Notes: generated by a model from the letters alone, not told the origin. Shown: positions 43,425-53,622, counted from the first letter of the stretch. The stretch: DNA of 64,000 nt from an uncultured Anaerolineaceae bacterium (GCA_938020565.1 CALIHP010000034.1:43262-107261); one strand, 5' to 3'. Program-made: numbers and translations.

Positions 43425-45389
43425 TCAGTCAAGTTCCTTTGGCGAGTCAGTTTTGGGCGCTTCGAGATCGGATAGAAAAACGGCGTCGGTCGCGATAAAG
43501 AAGCGGTCATTTCGAAGAATCGGCGGATCGATCCAGGTTCCGCAGAGCTGCGCATAGCCTTCTTTTCCGCGTACCAGCGTCAGCGGCGCGAAGACGAGCG
43601 CGTCCTGATACGTATCAAAATCAAGCCCGCGGAAAACGGCGGTTTCTTCGTCGATCAGGTCGGTAAATCCGAACATCTCGATCGAAGCGCTGTTATGGAA
43701 TTCCTGCCGAACGTAAGCGAGACGGAAATTCGGGTAATGATCCGCACGGAGATTTTCCTGGTGGATCATGTAAAAATACGCACCCGGGTCGATCCGCGTG
43801 AAGAGTCGGACCTCGTTCCCGGCGCAGCGAAGCTCCAGCGCGCCTTCCGGCGGACGGAGCGGATTCGCGCGGATCAGGAACGGCGAAACGCAAATCAGGA
43901 TCGTTAACAGGATCGAGATAACGGCGGCAAAGCGGTCGGGGCCGATTGAATTCGTCTGGCTTTGGGTAACCGATCCCGCGCCGGTTTTTTTATAGTCGCC
44001 TTTTTTAAAAAAACGAACGTAGGCAAATTCGATTGGGAGCGCGGCCAGGATCGCAGGAAACGCAATGACGCTGGCATGGTAACGCATCCGGAAGGCGGCG
44101 AACGGCGGCGCGATCAGCTGCGACAGCAGGAAACCGAGAGAAGCTGCTATGAAAAACGAATAGAGCGGTTTTTGTCGTTTCCGGATCGCGATGCCTGCCC
44201 CGCACAGCCAAAGCGTCATCGATAAATATCGGAGCGCGGATATCAGCAGCGCGTTCCCGCCGTCAAAGTAGGAAAACGCGCCGCGGACCGGATCAAAGAT
44301 CAGGACTTTGAATATCTCAACGAGCGAACGGAGCGGATTCGCCGGATTTTCGCGGATCGCCTCGCGGCAGAGGCGGATCAGTTCAGCGGTTGGCTGCGGC
44401 GAGGTGTCGAGCGAACTCATTTCCGACATGAACATCGTTTCATAGCCGGATTTTCCGCCCAGGCACATCCCATAAACGAATTCGGCGAACTGACGGTTGA
44501 CGAGTTTCGCGTTGTGGGTGACGATTTTCGCGCTGAGTTCGTTGCCCGCGAAACCGGCCGCCATTGCGAGGAGCGCCAACGCGGCGAGGAGGACGCGGCG
44601 CCGCTCGTATTTCGCGAACCGGAAGAAATACCAGATCCCGACCGTCGCAAGAACGAGCATTGGTCCCGGACGCGCGTTCAGAGACAGCGACAGCAGAAAG
44701 CAGGCGAAAATGAAAGCCTGCTGTTTCCCGTCAAGGATTGCTTTCAGAAAGAAATACAGCGCGAGATTTCCGAGAATGAATCCGACCGGCTCGGTCATGA
44801 ACGTTCCGAGATAACGGCGAATATAAAAAAACGCGTTGCAGTAAACAAAAAGAGCGGCGATCCCGCTGAAACCGGTCTCGATTTTCTGAACGAGGAGGAT
44901 GACGGAAAACCCGATCAGCAGGGTAATGGTTAGCTGCAGCGTCAGGAAATTATTCCCTGAAATATATAGAATAAAATCGTAAAAAACAGCTGAGATTGGA
45001 CGGAGGGCGGTTGCCTGGCTCATTTCTCCGCCATACAGGAAGCGCAGCGCATTGATATGGTTCGTAAACGCGTCGGACCAGGGAATTGTTCCGCCGAGAA
45101 TATATTGATCCGACGTTCCGCTGTTTAACAGTCCGGAAATCGGGATGAAGAAAAAAGCGATCAGGATCGCATATCCGATCCGCTTGAGAAACGGGCTCTG
45201 GATGGAGAACGTGAACATGGCCAGAATGACGACGAAGGGCAGGATATAAATTTCCTGCCGAAAGATCAGGCCAAACTGTCTCGGGATGGGGACAACCGTC
45301 AGGACGTAAACGGCGGCGATCAATCCGAACAGCGCGAACATATACGAGATCAGACCGGAGATAATTCGTTTTCGCGAAGATGGGTTCAA
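43425..45389 (-). CDS. Large polytopic membrane protein, possible glycosyltransferase-type
   Basis: 654 residues with about ten or more membrane helices in the first 450, then a long extracytoplasmic C-terminal part. Features such as TSDQYILGG, FMTEPVGFILGNLAL and ARPGPMLVLA recall GT-C mannosyltransferases (ArnT/PMT-like), but the loop acidic motif is not clear. It may build or modify envelope glycans, in keeping with the wecE-wbqC neighbours. Moderate confidence in membrane nature only. Confidence 0.7.
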   Translation of the reverse strand: MNPSSRKRIISGLISYMFALFGLIAAVYVLTVVPIPRQFGLIFRQEIYILPFVVILAMFTFSIQSPFLKRIGYAILIAFFFIPISGLLNSGTSDQYILGGTIPWSDAFTNHINALRFLYGGEMSQATALRPISAVFYDFILYISGNNFLTLQLTITLLIGFSVILLVQKIETGFSGIAALFVYCNAFFYIRRYLGTFMTEPVGFILGNLALYFFLKAILDGKQQAFIFACFLLSLSLNARPGPMLVLATVGIWYFFRFAKYERRRVLLAALALLAMAAGFAGNELSAKIVTHNAKLVNRQFAEFVYGMCLGGKSGYETMFMSEMSSLDTSPQPTAELIRLCREAIRENPANPLRSLVEIFKVLIFDPVRGAFSYFDGGNALLISALRYLSMTLWLCGAGIAIRKRQKPLYSFFIAASLGFLLSQLIAPPFAAFRMRYHASVIAFPAILAALPIEFAYVRFFKKGDYKKTGAGSVTQSQTNSIGPDRFAAVISILLTILICVSPFLIRANPLRPPEGALELRCAGNEVRLFTRIDPGAYFYMIHQENLRADHYPNFRLAYVRQEFHNSASIEMFGFTDLIDEETAVFRGLDFDTYQDALVFAPLTLVRGKEGYAQLCGTWIDPPILRNDRFFIATDAVFLSDLEAPKTDSPKELD

Positions 45390-45600
45390 AGTTGCGGACT
45401 CCCTGTTCTCTTTTGAATCGATTGATATAGAAAACCGGAAGGACGGGCCGACCGGCGAATAATGCTTTTATTGTACTCAAGTTCCGGGACATGCGCGTTG
45501 GGGAGAATACGGAAACGGGACAATCGATTTGCACGGATTTTCAGGCGGGACGATAAAAATCAACTATGATTAGTTCAAATTGCTTTGGAATGGTATGTAA

Positions 45601-46533
45601 ATGGACGAATTGAAAACGAATCCTGCGGACGAAGCGTCAGGCGAAATTCAGGTTGGCGATCTGGTTGAGATCGTTGGCCGAGGTCATATTCATCAGATCG
45701 TAAAGATCGACGTTGGTCAAACGATCCATACGCATAAGGGGATTATCCGTGCCGAGGATATTCTCGGGAAGCCGTTCGGGTCGATTATTGAAACGCATAA
45801 CGGCCATCGTTTCTGCGCGCTTCAGCCGGCATTGGCGGATTTAATTAAATTTATTCCGCGCAAAACGCAAATTCTTTATCCGAAGGATATCGGCTTTCTG
45901 CTGCTGAATCTGGCGATTGCTCCGGGCCAGCGTGTGATCGAGGCTGGGAGCGGCTCGGGTGCGATGACGATCGCGCTCGCGAATGCGGTCGGTGAGACTG
46001 GAAGAGTTTATTCGTACGAGGCGAAGGAACCGTTCCAGCAGGTAGCGAAGCTGAACGTGTCGCGCATCGGGTTAGAATCGCGCGTCGAGTTCAAAATCCG
46101 CAACATCGAGGATGGGTTCGATGAGCGGAACGTCGACGCGCTGTTTTTAGACGTCCCGAACGCTTATGACTACCTGCCGCAGGTTAAACGCGCGCTGAAA
46201 TCGGGCGGCTTTTTCGGATCGCTTCTCCCGACCGCGAACCAGGTTTCGCTCCTGATTGAAGCATTGGAGACGAACCGGTTCGGATTTATCGAGGTGTGCG
46301 AGGTCATGCTCCGGTATTACCGCGCGGATGCGGCGAAGTTCCGCCCGTCCGATCGTATGGTCGGTCATACAGGCTACCTGATCTTTGGCCGTTCCTTGGT
46401 GGATACAGATCCTTTCTATAGTGAAGAGAATCTTGGAAGACTTAAGAAGGCGATTGACGATCTCAACGCGGGAAAGGGCCAAAGGCATGATTTTATCAAT
46501 GAACCGGATTTTTATGACGATATTCGCGGCTGA
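45601..46533 (+). CDS. trmI: tRNA (adenine-N1)-methyltransferase TrmI/GCD14 type
   Basis: 310 residues. An N-terminal beta-barrel (GDLVEIVGRGHIHQIV, IHTHKGIIRAED) precedes RKTQILYPKDIGFLL and the SAM site VIEAGSGSGAMTIALA; the catalytic region reads ALFLDVPNAYDYL and LLPTANQVS. It makes m1A58 in the T loop of tRNA. Start ATG 45601 has no clear ribosome binding site. A terminator hairpin follows the stop. Confidence 0.93.
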   Translation: MDELKTNPADEASGEIQVGDLVEIVGRGHIHQIVKIDVGQTIHTHKGIIRAEDILGKPFGSIIETHNGHRFCALQPALADLIKFIPRKTQILYPKDIGFLLLNLAIAPGQRVIEAGSGSGAMTIALANAVGETGRVYSYEAKEPFQQVAKLNVSRIGLESRVEFKIRNIEDGFDERNVDALFLDVPNAYDYLPQVKRALKSGGFFGSLLPTANQVSLLIEALETNRFGFIEVCEVMLRYYRADAAKFRPSDRMVGHTGYLIFGRSLVDTDPFYSEENLGRLKKAIDDLNAGKGQRHDFINEPDFYDDIRG

Positions 46534-46538
46534 CGACG

Positions 46539-46583
46539 GAGGATAAAAAAATGGACCCGGCCCGGGTCCATTTTTTTATCCTC
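46539..46583. terminator. Bidirectional terminator between trmI and L25
   Basis: GAGGATAAAAAAATGGACCCGG with its complement CCGGGTCCATTTTTTTATCCTC: a long, near-perfect inverted repeat with A/T tracts built into the stem, serving both converging genes. Confidence 0.93.
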
Positions 46584-46593
46584 ATAAGAAAAC

Positions 46594-47238
46594 CTACTCT
46601 TCCTCGGTTTTCTTTCCTTTTTCGACGACTTCGGGTTCAGCTTCGTCCACCGCGGTTTCTTCTTCTTCTTCAACTTCCGCGGAGGCTGAAACGCCGCTGA
46701 TCGAGACGATAACGTCTTCCGGTTCGGCATGGACTGTGATACTGTCGGGAAGGTTCAGCGACGAAACGCGGATCGCGTCTCCGATATTTTCGAGACCAGA
46801 GATATCGACCGTAATCCGTTCCGGTAAATCGGTCGGGAGCGCTTCGACTTCAACCCATTCGCGTTCGTGCAGCACAATCCCGCCGAAATTCTTGACCGCG
46901 GGCGCAACGCCGCTCAGCGTGATCATGATACGGGTGCGGATCTTTTCCTTAAGCGAGACTTCCTGAAAGTCGACATGGATAACTTCGTTGCGAATGTAAT
47001 TGCGCTGAAGTTCGCGAACGAGCGCCGGGTGGGCCTTGCCGTCAACTGAAACCGAGACGATGCTGGACGACGTAATTTTGGTCAGGAAGCGGGCTAATTC
47101 GCGCGCGTTCATCTGGATCGAGAGCGGTTCGGTATGATGACCGTAAATAACCCCGGGAACGAGCCCCTGCCGGCGTAAAGCGCCGACCTTCTTACCGAAG
47201 ACCGTTCGCTTCTCAGCATTAATCAACATTTTTTCCAT
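46594..47238 (-). CDS. rplY: 50S ribosomal protein L25, CTC type
   Basis: 214 residues from ATG 47238, with AAGGA upstream. N-terminal 5S-rRNA-binding L25 domain (NAEKRTVFGKKVGALRRQGLVPGVIYG), then the TL5/CTC domain (LSGVAPAVKNFGGIVLHEREWVEVEALP) and a highly acidic tail (EVEEEEETAVDEAEPEVVEKG). The leader on the minus strand (47239-47330) contains ACGAGA...TCTCGT repeats that could fold. It stands as a single gene. Confidence 0.95.
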   Translation of the reverse strand: MEKMLINAEKRTVFGKKVGALRRQGLVPGVIYGHHTEPLSIQMNARELARFLTKITSSSIVSVSVDGKAHPALVRELQRNYIRNEVIHVDFQEVSLKEKIRTRIMITLSGVAPAVKNFGGIVLHEREWVEVEALPTDLPERITVDISGLENIGDAIRVSSLNLPDSITVHAEPEDVIVSISGVSASAEVEEEEETAVDEAEPEVVEKGKKTEEE

Positions 47239-47505
47239 TTTTTTTATCCTTCGGGCGCCTCTCACGAGAACGTTCCTCTCGTTACCCTCGCCCTTTAAGA
47301 GAGGTAGCGCAAAGCGCAGATTTTATTCTACCCGATAATTTCCGCAGCTTCGATAAATTATGACCGGATAGCAGTTTTGTCTGGCTGCGCTCCAGCCGAA
47401 AGACAGCCCTGCCGGGACTGGATTCGTTATGATCTGTATGCTGATTCGCAGATTTGTTCTCCGCGATGATATGATTATAAGGGTTCTGAACTGGAGGGAA
47501 AAACG

Positions 47506-47973
47506 ATGAAGCTTGAGGTTGGAATGACCGCGCCGGATTTTGCGCTGGCGGATAAGGACGGGATCGTTCGGCGGTTAACAGATTTTCGGGGTCAGACCGT
47601 GATCGTGTATTTTTATCCGAAGGACGATACGCCCGGATGCACGCGGCAGGCCTGCGCGTTCCGCGATTCGTTCGCAGCGCTGCGGTCGCTGAACGCGGTC
47701 GTTATCGGTATCAGCAGGGACAGCGTCGAATCGCATGTCAAATTCGCGGAAAAGCATGAACTGCCTTTTATTTTATGCGCGGATCCGGAGCGGACGGCGA
47801 TCGAAGCGTACGGCGTCTGGCAGGAGAAAACGAATTATGGGAAAACGACGATGGGAGTTGTTCGTTCTACGTTCGTGATCGATCCGGATGGCGTCGTTAT
47901 CAAGATCTTCGCACGCGCGAAGCCGGACACCAACGCGCAGCAGATTGTCGATTTCTTAACTAAAGCCGGATAA
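47506..47973 (+). CDS. bcp: Thioredoxin-dependent peroxiredoxin (Bcp/PrxQ)
   Basis: 155 residues. Peroxidatic C45 in PKDDTPGCT and resolving C50 in RQACAFRD, five residues apart as in PrxQ; ARG in VVRSTFVIDPDG. It reduces peroxides with thioredoxin. GGAGG precedes the ATG. It lies 33 bases before the hydratase gene and may share its message. Confidence 0.96.
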   Translation: MKLEVGMTAPDFALADKDGIVRRLTDFRGQTVIVYFYPKDDTPGCTRQACAFRDSFAALRSLNAVVIGISRDSVESHVKFAEKHELPFILCADPERTAIEAYGVWQEKTNYGKTTMGVVRSTFVIDPDGVVIKIFARAKPDTNAQQIVDFLTKAG

Positions 47974-48006
47974 GCTCCGGCCATTCCCGCAGGACATGTG
48001 TTATTT

Positions 48007-50298
48007 ATGATCAGATTGACATCCGCCCCCGTTATTCTTGCCGACGGGCACCGTATCAGAACTCTGTCCGAGGTTCAGGCCGAGACCGGACAGGGAATCG
48101 AATCGCTGAAAGCGCTCCGCAGCCATACGATCGCCTATCAAATTCTCCGCACGCACGACTCGTCAGAGCTTCCGGGAAAGCTCCGGATCCGGTTCGATTC
48201 GATTACTTCGCATGATATTACGTATGTCGGGATTATTCAATCCGCGATTGCCAGCGGGTTGGACCGGTTCCCGATCCCGTACGTTCTGACCAACTGCCAT
48301 AACAGTCTTTGCGCTGTCGGCGGGACGATCAACGCTGACGACCATGCTTTCGGACTGTCAGCCGCGCGCAGATTCGGCGGCATATACGTTCCTCCGAATC
48401 TGGCGGTTATTCATCAGTTTGAGCGGGAGATGATGAGCGGATGCGGTCGGATGATCCTTGGATCGGATAGTCATACGCGCTATGGCGCGCTCGGAACGAT
48501 CGCGATCGGCGAGGGCGGTCCGGAGCTGGTTAAGCAGCTGCTGGCAAATACGTACGATATCGACGATCCTGAGGTCGTTCTCGTCTATCTGACGGGCGCG
48601 CCGCGGCATGGCGTCGGTTCGCAGGATGTCGCGCTGGCGCTGATCCAGGCGGTTTTTTCGCAGGGGTTCGTCAAGAACCGCGTTCTCGAATTCGTCGGAC
48701 CGGGAATTTCTTCGCTCTCGATCGATTTCAGGAACGGGATCGATGTAATGACGACGGAAACGACCTGCCTGTCGTCGATCTGGGCGACGGACGGCAGCGT
48801 CCGGGATTACTTCGCGCTTCATGGCCGACCGGACGCGTATCGTCCGCTTCGACCCGGAGAGCGCAGCTTTTATGATCGGCTGGTTGAAATCGAGCTTTCG
48901 GAGATTGAACCGATGATCGCGCTTCCGTTCCACCCGAGCAACGCGCTCCCGATCCGGGAGCTGCTTGAAAATCCGGGAGACCATCTTCGCGCGGTTGAAA
49001 TCGAATCCGAGGCGCTTTATGGCGCGGGGCATGGATTAAAGCTGACGGATAAGGTTATCGACGGGAAAATCCGGATCGATCAGGGTGAGATTGCGGGCTG
49101 CGCCGGGGGGATGTATGAGAATGTTTGTGTTGCCGCCGATATTATCGAGACCGGTTCGGTCGGCGACGGCTTTTTCGAGCTCAGCGTTTATCCGTCAAGC
49201 TTACCCGTGTACGCGGCGTTAGCGAAGAATCAGGTCGTCTATCGACTCCAGGCGGCGGGCGTTGTGACGAAGACGGCTTTTTGCGGCCCCTGTTTCGGCG
49301 CGGGCGATATCGGCGCGAATCAGTCGCTCAGTATCCGCCATACAACACGGAACTTCCCGAACCGGGACGGCTCCAAGCCGGATCAGGGCCAGGCGACCGG
49401 CGTGGCGCTCATGGACGCACGGTCGATCGCAGCGACCGCGGCGCGCGGCGGCGCGCTGACGTCGGCCGCGGACATCGACTACGAGGAGAAAGCGCTTCCG
49501 TATCAGTTTGAAGGCGAAATCTATCGGAAGCGCGTGTATCGCGGCGTTGGGAATCCGCTTGCCGCTGAATCGCTGCGGATGGGACCGAATATTACGCCCT
49601 GGCCGAAGGCGTATCCGATGGCGGAGGGGATGATCATGATCCTTGCGGCGGTTATTCAGGACGCGGTCACGACGACCGACGAACTGATCCCTTCGGGAGA
49701 AACGTCCTCATACCGGTCAAATCCGCTGAAACTGGCCGAATTTACGCTGTCGCGGCGCGTCCCTTCGTACGTTGGCGACGCGAAACGGATCGCGGAGCTC
49801 GAAGCGCTCCGGCGAAAGGGCGATATCGATTCTCTCAGGCTCCAGGCGGAATTAGAGCGGTTGAAGGCGGCGGCGATCGATTGGGAAAAAACGTCGATTG
49901 GCTCGGCGATCTTCGCGAGAAAGCCCGGCGACGGTTCGGCCCGGGAACAGGCTGCCTCCTGTCAACGGGTTTTAGGCGGGAACGCGAATCTCGCGATCGA
50001 GTATGCGACGAAACGCTATCGGAGCAATTGTATTAATTGGGGACTGATTCCTTTTCTGATATCGTCCGATTCGTTTGATTATGCGGCCGGCGATATTGTC
50101 TGGGTGGAATCGGTTCGCGAGAAGCTTGAGAAGGACGAGCGAACGTTCCCGGCGCGGGTGTACCGCGTGGACGGATTCGATGAAATTGAACTGCGGATCG
50201 GCGAGCTGACTGCCGAAGAAAAAGAAATCCTGCTTTCAGGAAGCTTGATGAACTACTATGCAATGCGCATTGCGGCGCAAAGGACGGACCGTGAATGA
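48007..50298 (+). CDS. Aconitase-family hydratase (YbhJ-like)
   Basis: About 763 residues from ATG 48007; GTG 47998 is an alternative. The [4Fe-4S] aconitase fold is recognisable: TNCHNSLCAVGGTINADDH, GSDSHTRYGALGTIAIGEGG, CGPCFGAGDIG, FPNRDGSKPDQGQATG, and a swivel domain after residue 640. It resembles the uncharacterised YbhJ group rather than AcnA or AcnB. Its stop overlaps icd (ATGA), so here it probably supplies isocitrate from citrate as a replacement aconitase; that step is inference. Confidence 0.83.
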   Translation: MIRLTSAPVILADGHRIRTLSEVQAETGQGIESLKALRSHTIAYQILRTHDSSELPGKLRIRFDSITSHDITYVGIIQSAIASGLDRFPIPYVLTNCHNSLCAVGGTINADDHAFGLSAARRFGGIYVPPNLAVIHQFEREMMSGCGRMILGSDSHTRYGALGTIAIGEGGPELVKQLLANTYDIDDPEVVLVYLTGAPRHGVGSQDVALALIQAVFSQGFVKNRVLEFVGPGISSLSIDFRNGIDVMTTETTCLSSIWATDGSVRDYFALHGRPDAYRPLRPGERSFYDRLVEIELSEIEPMIALPFHPSNALPIRELLENPGDHLRAVEIESEALYGAGHGLKLTDKVIDGKIRIDQGEIAGCAGGMYENVCVAADIIETGSVGDGFFELSVYPSSLPVYAALAKNQVVYRLQAAGVVTKTAFCGPCFGAGDIGANQSLSIRHTTRNFPNRDGSKPDQGQATGVALMDARSIAATAARGGALTSAADIDYEEKALPYQFEGEIYRKRVYRGVGNPLAAESLRMGPNITPWPKAYPMAEGMIMILAAVIQDAVTTTDELIPSGETSSYRSNPLKLAEFTLSRRVPSYVGDAKRIAELEALRRKGDIDSLRLQAELERLKAAAIDWEKTSIGSAIFARKPGDGSAREQAASCQRVLGGNANLAIEYATKRYRSNCINWGLIPFLISSDSFDYAAGDIVWVESVREKLEKDERTFPARVYRVDGFDEIELRIGELTAEEKEILLSGSLMNYYAMRIAAQRTDRE

Positions 50299-51530
50299 GC
50301 GAGAAGCTGACGAAAATTGAACTGAAGACCCCAATTGTTGAACTGGATGGGGACGAGATGACGCGGGTTCTGTGGCGTTGGATAAAAGAAATGCTGATCG
50401 AACCGTTCGTTGAACTGAAGACAGTGTACTATGATCTGGGGCTGACGAACCGCGACGCAACCGACGACCGGGTCACGCAGGAAGCCGGCGCGGCGATCCG
50501 AAGGCTGGGCGTGGGGGTTAAATGCGCAACGATTACCCCGAATCGTCAGCGTCAGGAGGAATACGGCCTGAAGGAGCTTTGGAAAAGTCCGAACGGGACG
50601 ATCCGCGCGATTTTAGACGGGACGGTTTTCCGGACGCCGATCGTCATTGCGCCGATTAAGCCGGCTGTCCGGAACTGGAAGTTCCCGATTACGATCGCGC
50701 GCCATGCGTACGGCGACGTTTATAAAGGCACGGAGCTCCGCGTTCCCGCCGGATCGAAGGCGGAGCTTGTCATTACCGACGCGGACGGCGGGCGCAGCGC
50801 GGAAACGGTTTGCGAATTCGATTCTCCCGGCGTTCTTCAGGGTACGTTTAATAAAGATGGTTCGATCGAATCGTTTGCCCGCGCCTGCTTTTCATACGCG
50901 CTGTCGGTTGGTCAGGATCTCTGGTTTTCGACGAAGGATACGATCTCGAAGACGTATGACGGGACGTTCCGGCGGATTTTTCAGTCCGTTTACGAGAACG
51001 AGTACCAGTCCGCATTCGAGGCGGCCGGGCTTTCGTATTTTTATACGCTGATCGACGACGCGGTTGCGCGCGTTATTCGTTCAGAAGGCGGTTTCGTCTG
51101 GGCGTGCAAGAACTATGACGGCGATGTCATGAGCGACATGGTCGCGACGGCGTTCGGTTCGCTGGCGATGATGACGAGCGTCTTGGTCAGCCCGGACGGC
51201 TGCTATGAATATGAGGCTGCGCATGGAACCGTCACGCAGCACTATTATCGTTTCCGGAACGGAGAAGAAACGTCGACGAATCCAGCCGCAACGATCTTCG
51301 CCTGGAGCGGCGCGCTCCGGAAACGTGGAGAGCTCGACGGGACGGCGGCGCCGATGGAATTCGCCGATCGTTTGGAGAGCGCTGTCCTGGCGGCGTTTTC
51401 CGAAGGCGTCTGCACGAAGGATTTAGTCAACTTGTATGAAACAGGGACGCGTCCGCGGGCCGTTTCGACGAGGGAATTTTTATCCGAGGTCCAGAGCCGT
51501 TTGGTGGGGAAACGCGGAAGGGTGTCATGA
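50295..51530 (+). CDS. icd: NADP-dependent isocitrate dehydrogenase, eukaryote-like homodimeric type
   Basis: 411 residues. Marks of the type-II enzymes: VELDGDEMTRVLW, CATITPNRQRQEEYGLKELWKSPNGTIR, RHAYGDVYKG, the catalytic Tyr/Lys and NYDGDVMSDMVA (metal ligands), then EAAHGTVTQHYY and STNPAATIFAW. It gives 2-oxoglutarate and NADPH. Both ends overlap neighbours by four bases, an unusual coupling of hydratase, dehydrogenase and a sugar permease. Confidence 0.95.
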   Translation: MSEKLTKIELKTPIVELDGDEMTRVLWRWIKEMLIEPFVELKTVYYDLGLTNRDATDDRVTQEAGAAIRRLGVGVKCATITPNRQRQEEYGLKELWKSPNGTIRAILDGTVFRTPIVIAPIKPAVRNWKFPITIARHAYGDVYKGTELRVPAGSKAELVITDADGGRSAETVCEFDSPGVLQGTFNKDGSIESFARACFSYALSVGQDLWFSTKDTISKTYDGTFRRIFQSVYENEYQSAFEAAGLSYFYTLIDDAVARVIRSEGGFVWACKNYDGDVMSDMVATAFGSLAMMTSVLVSPDGCYEYEAAHGTVTQHYYRFRNGEETSTNPAATIFAWSGALRKRGELDGTAAPMEFADRLESAVLAAFSEGVCTKDLVNLYETGTRPRAVSTREFLSEVQSRLVGKRGRVS

Positions 51531-52546
51531 ATCAGCTATCAGAAAAAACGGATCCGGATTTGAGGGATCCAATTCGTTACATCCGATTCTTTCTGGTCAG
51601 GAATTTCGGATCGATCCTGACGATTCTCGCGTTGCTGCTGATCATCTTTGCGTCGGACAGCCTGAGGACCGTTTTCTTTCGCCCCAGCAACCTTGTTTTC
51701 GTGCTGCGGCAGCTGTCGATATACTTACTGGTCAGCTGCGGACTGACGTTCGTCATCCTGTCCGGCGGGATCGATATTTCGGTTGGATCGACGCTGAGCT
51801 TCGCCGCAATGACCGCGGCGGTAACGGTCGGAACACGAGGGCATCCGCTCGGTCTGGGGATCCTTTTGGGACTGACGGCCGGGATCGCGGTTGGGGCGCT
51901 GAATGGCGTGCTGATCAGCTGGATGACGATCCCGCCGTTTATCGTCACGATCGCGACGTTCAGTATCTTTCGCGGCGCGGCGTTCCTGCTCTCCAACGGC
52001 GCGTCGGTGCGCGTCAGCGTCGATGGCTGGGATTGGCTCGGGAGGGCGACGCTTTTCGGGATCCCTGTCTGTTTCGTCGCCGCGCTGCTGATATACGTTC
52101 CGGCCTGGATCCTGCTGAATAAAACTACGTTCGGGAAACATGTCTACGCGATTGGTGAAAATCCGCAGGCAGCCGATTTTTCCGGGATTAACGTTTCAAA
52201 GGTGCGGCGGATCGCCTATCTTCTTTCCGGGTTCAGCGCTGGTCTGGCTGGGGTGATCGCGGCGTCGCGGCTGAGCTCCGTCGTACCGACTGCCGGATAT
52301 GACTATGAGATTGACGCATTGGCGGCGATTATTATCGGAGGGACGTCGATCCGCGGCGGCTCAGGGCGGCTCAGCGGAACGTTTTTTGGCTGTGTCATCA
52401 TTACGGTTCTGGCGAGCGCGTTGATGATCCTGACGATTAATAGCTATTGGCGATTCGTTATTAAAGGCGTCATCATTCTCGTCGGCGTCGCGATCGAGTT
52501 TTATCGCTATCGACGGAAAAGCGGCCGCGCTGCGGCATTGAATTAG
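51527..52546 (+). CDS. Orphan ABC sugar permease (RbsC family)
   Basis: 339 residues, about ten helices. Family motifs: LVSCGLTFVILSGGIDISVGS, NGVLISWMTIPPFIVTIAT, GKHVYAIGENPQAADFSGI and AAIIIGGTSIRGGSG. Normally paired with an ATPase and a binding protein, but neither is present; instead it overlaps icd by ATGA. It could serve the LacI-type regulator's regulon or be a relic of a longer operon. Confidence 0.92.
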   Translation: MNQLSEKTDPDLRDPIRYIRFFLVRNFGSILTILALLLIIFASDSLRTVFFRPSNLVFVLRQLSIYLLVSCGLTFVILSGGIDISVGSTLSFAAMTAAVTVGTRGHPLGLGILLGLTAGIAVGALNGVLISWMTIPPFIVTIATFSIFRGAAFLLSNGASVRVSVDGWDWLGRATLFGIPVCFVAALLIYVPAWILLNKTTFGKHVYAIGENPQAADFSGINVSKVRRIAYLLSGFSAGLAGVIAASRLSSVVPTAGYDYEIDALAAIIIGGTSIRGGSGRLSGTFFGCVIITVLASALMILTINSYWRFVIKGVIILVGVAIEFYRYRRKSGRAAALN

Positions 52547-52587
52547 CCGGGCGCTGAGCGGGACGTCTTTCGGCCGAGCCGTTTTCG

Positions 52588-53622
52588 TTATCTCTCGGCG
52601 CAGACCGCCGTCGACGAGCGCAGCGTCAGCGGGGCGTCCAGCTCGATATATCCTTCGCTATACTCATAGTCGCCGGTGTTCATGCGGTAAATCGTCCGCA
52701 TCGCCAGCGATCCCATCTGCTTCTTTGGCGGGGAAATTGTCGTCAACGGCGGGTTGGAATGCGACGCCATTTCGATATTATCGATTCCGATCAGCGAAAT
52801 ATCTTCCGGAATTCGCAGGCCCCGGGAGCGGACGGCGCGCAGCGCGCCGATCGCGATCAGGTCGTTGTACGCCAGAATCGCGGTCGGCTGACGGTTCTTT
52901 GTGATGCTGAGAAGCGAGGTCATCGCCTGAAATCCGCCCTCGATCGTTGGAAAACAGCGCGGGCAGTACTCCTCGTCCAATTGGAGACCCTCGCGTTCCA
53001 GCGCGATCCGGATTCCGTTCATCCGAACTTTCGCTGATTCGCTGCTGGCCGGACCGGCTAAAAAGCCGATCCGTTTATGCCCCAGCGCGATCAGGTGCAC
53101 TGTTGCCTGAATCATGGCTTTTTCATAGTCGATCAGGATAGAGCAGATATTTGAATTCTTAATATAGCGGTTTACGAGGACCATCGGCAGCTGCGTTTTC
53201 TGATAAAAATTCAGGAGCCGGTAGCGCGATAACCGTGATGCGCACATGATTACCCCGTCCAGGTTGAAACGGCCGATATGCTGAAAGGATTCCTCTTCGG
53301 ATCTTGGGTCCTCGTACGTTTCGAAAACCTGAACTCCGTAATCCAGGAGCTTCGCCTCGTCGACAACTCCTTTCAGAATCTCCTGAAAATATGGGTTCGA
53401 AAGATCGGATAAGAGGATCCCGACAACGTGGCAGCGTTCGTGCGTCTGGCTGATATTGTCGTGTTCTCTGGGAAGCTCTACGCCGAGTTTCCGCGCCGCG
53501 GCCTCGACTTTTTCGGTAAGCTCCGGACTGACGTTGGTATTTTGATTAACGATTCTGGATACGGTCGCCTGCGAGACGCCGGCTTCCTGCGCGATTTTTT
53601 TTAGCGTGATCTTGATATTCAT
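52588..53622 (-). CDS. LacI family transcriptional regulator
   Basis: 344 residues. N-terminal helix-turn-helix ITLKKIAQEAGVSQATVSRIVNQ with the hinge after residue 50, and a periplasmic-binding-protein-like sensor domain (VVGILLSDLSNPYFQEI, GHKRIGFLAGP, ILAYNDLIAIGALRA, TTISPPKKQMG). It should sense a sugar. It converges on the orphan sugar permease and may control it, though no operator was found. Confidence 0.94.
   Translation of the reverse strand: MNIKITLKKIAQEAGVSQATVSRIVNQNTNVSPELTEKVEAAARKLGVELPREHDNISQTHERCHVVGILLSDLSNPYFQEILKGVVDEAKLLDYGVQVFETYEDPRSEEESFQHIGRFNLDGVIMCASRLSRYRLLNFYQKTQLPMVLVNRYIKNSNICSILIDYEKAMIQATVHLIALGHKRIGFLAGPASSESAKVRMNGIRIALEREGLQLDEEYCPRCFPTIEGGFQAMTSLLSITKNRQPTAILAYNDLIAIGALRAVRSRGLRIPEDISLIGIDNIEMASHSNPPLTTISPPKKQMGSLAMRTIYRMNTGDYEYSEGYIELDAPLTLRSSTAVCAER

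Noticed and set aside
44950..45534. Minus-strand frame overlapping the start of the large membrane protein
   Set aside because: Arg/Pro-rich shadow of the membrane-protein gene in another frame.
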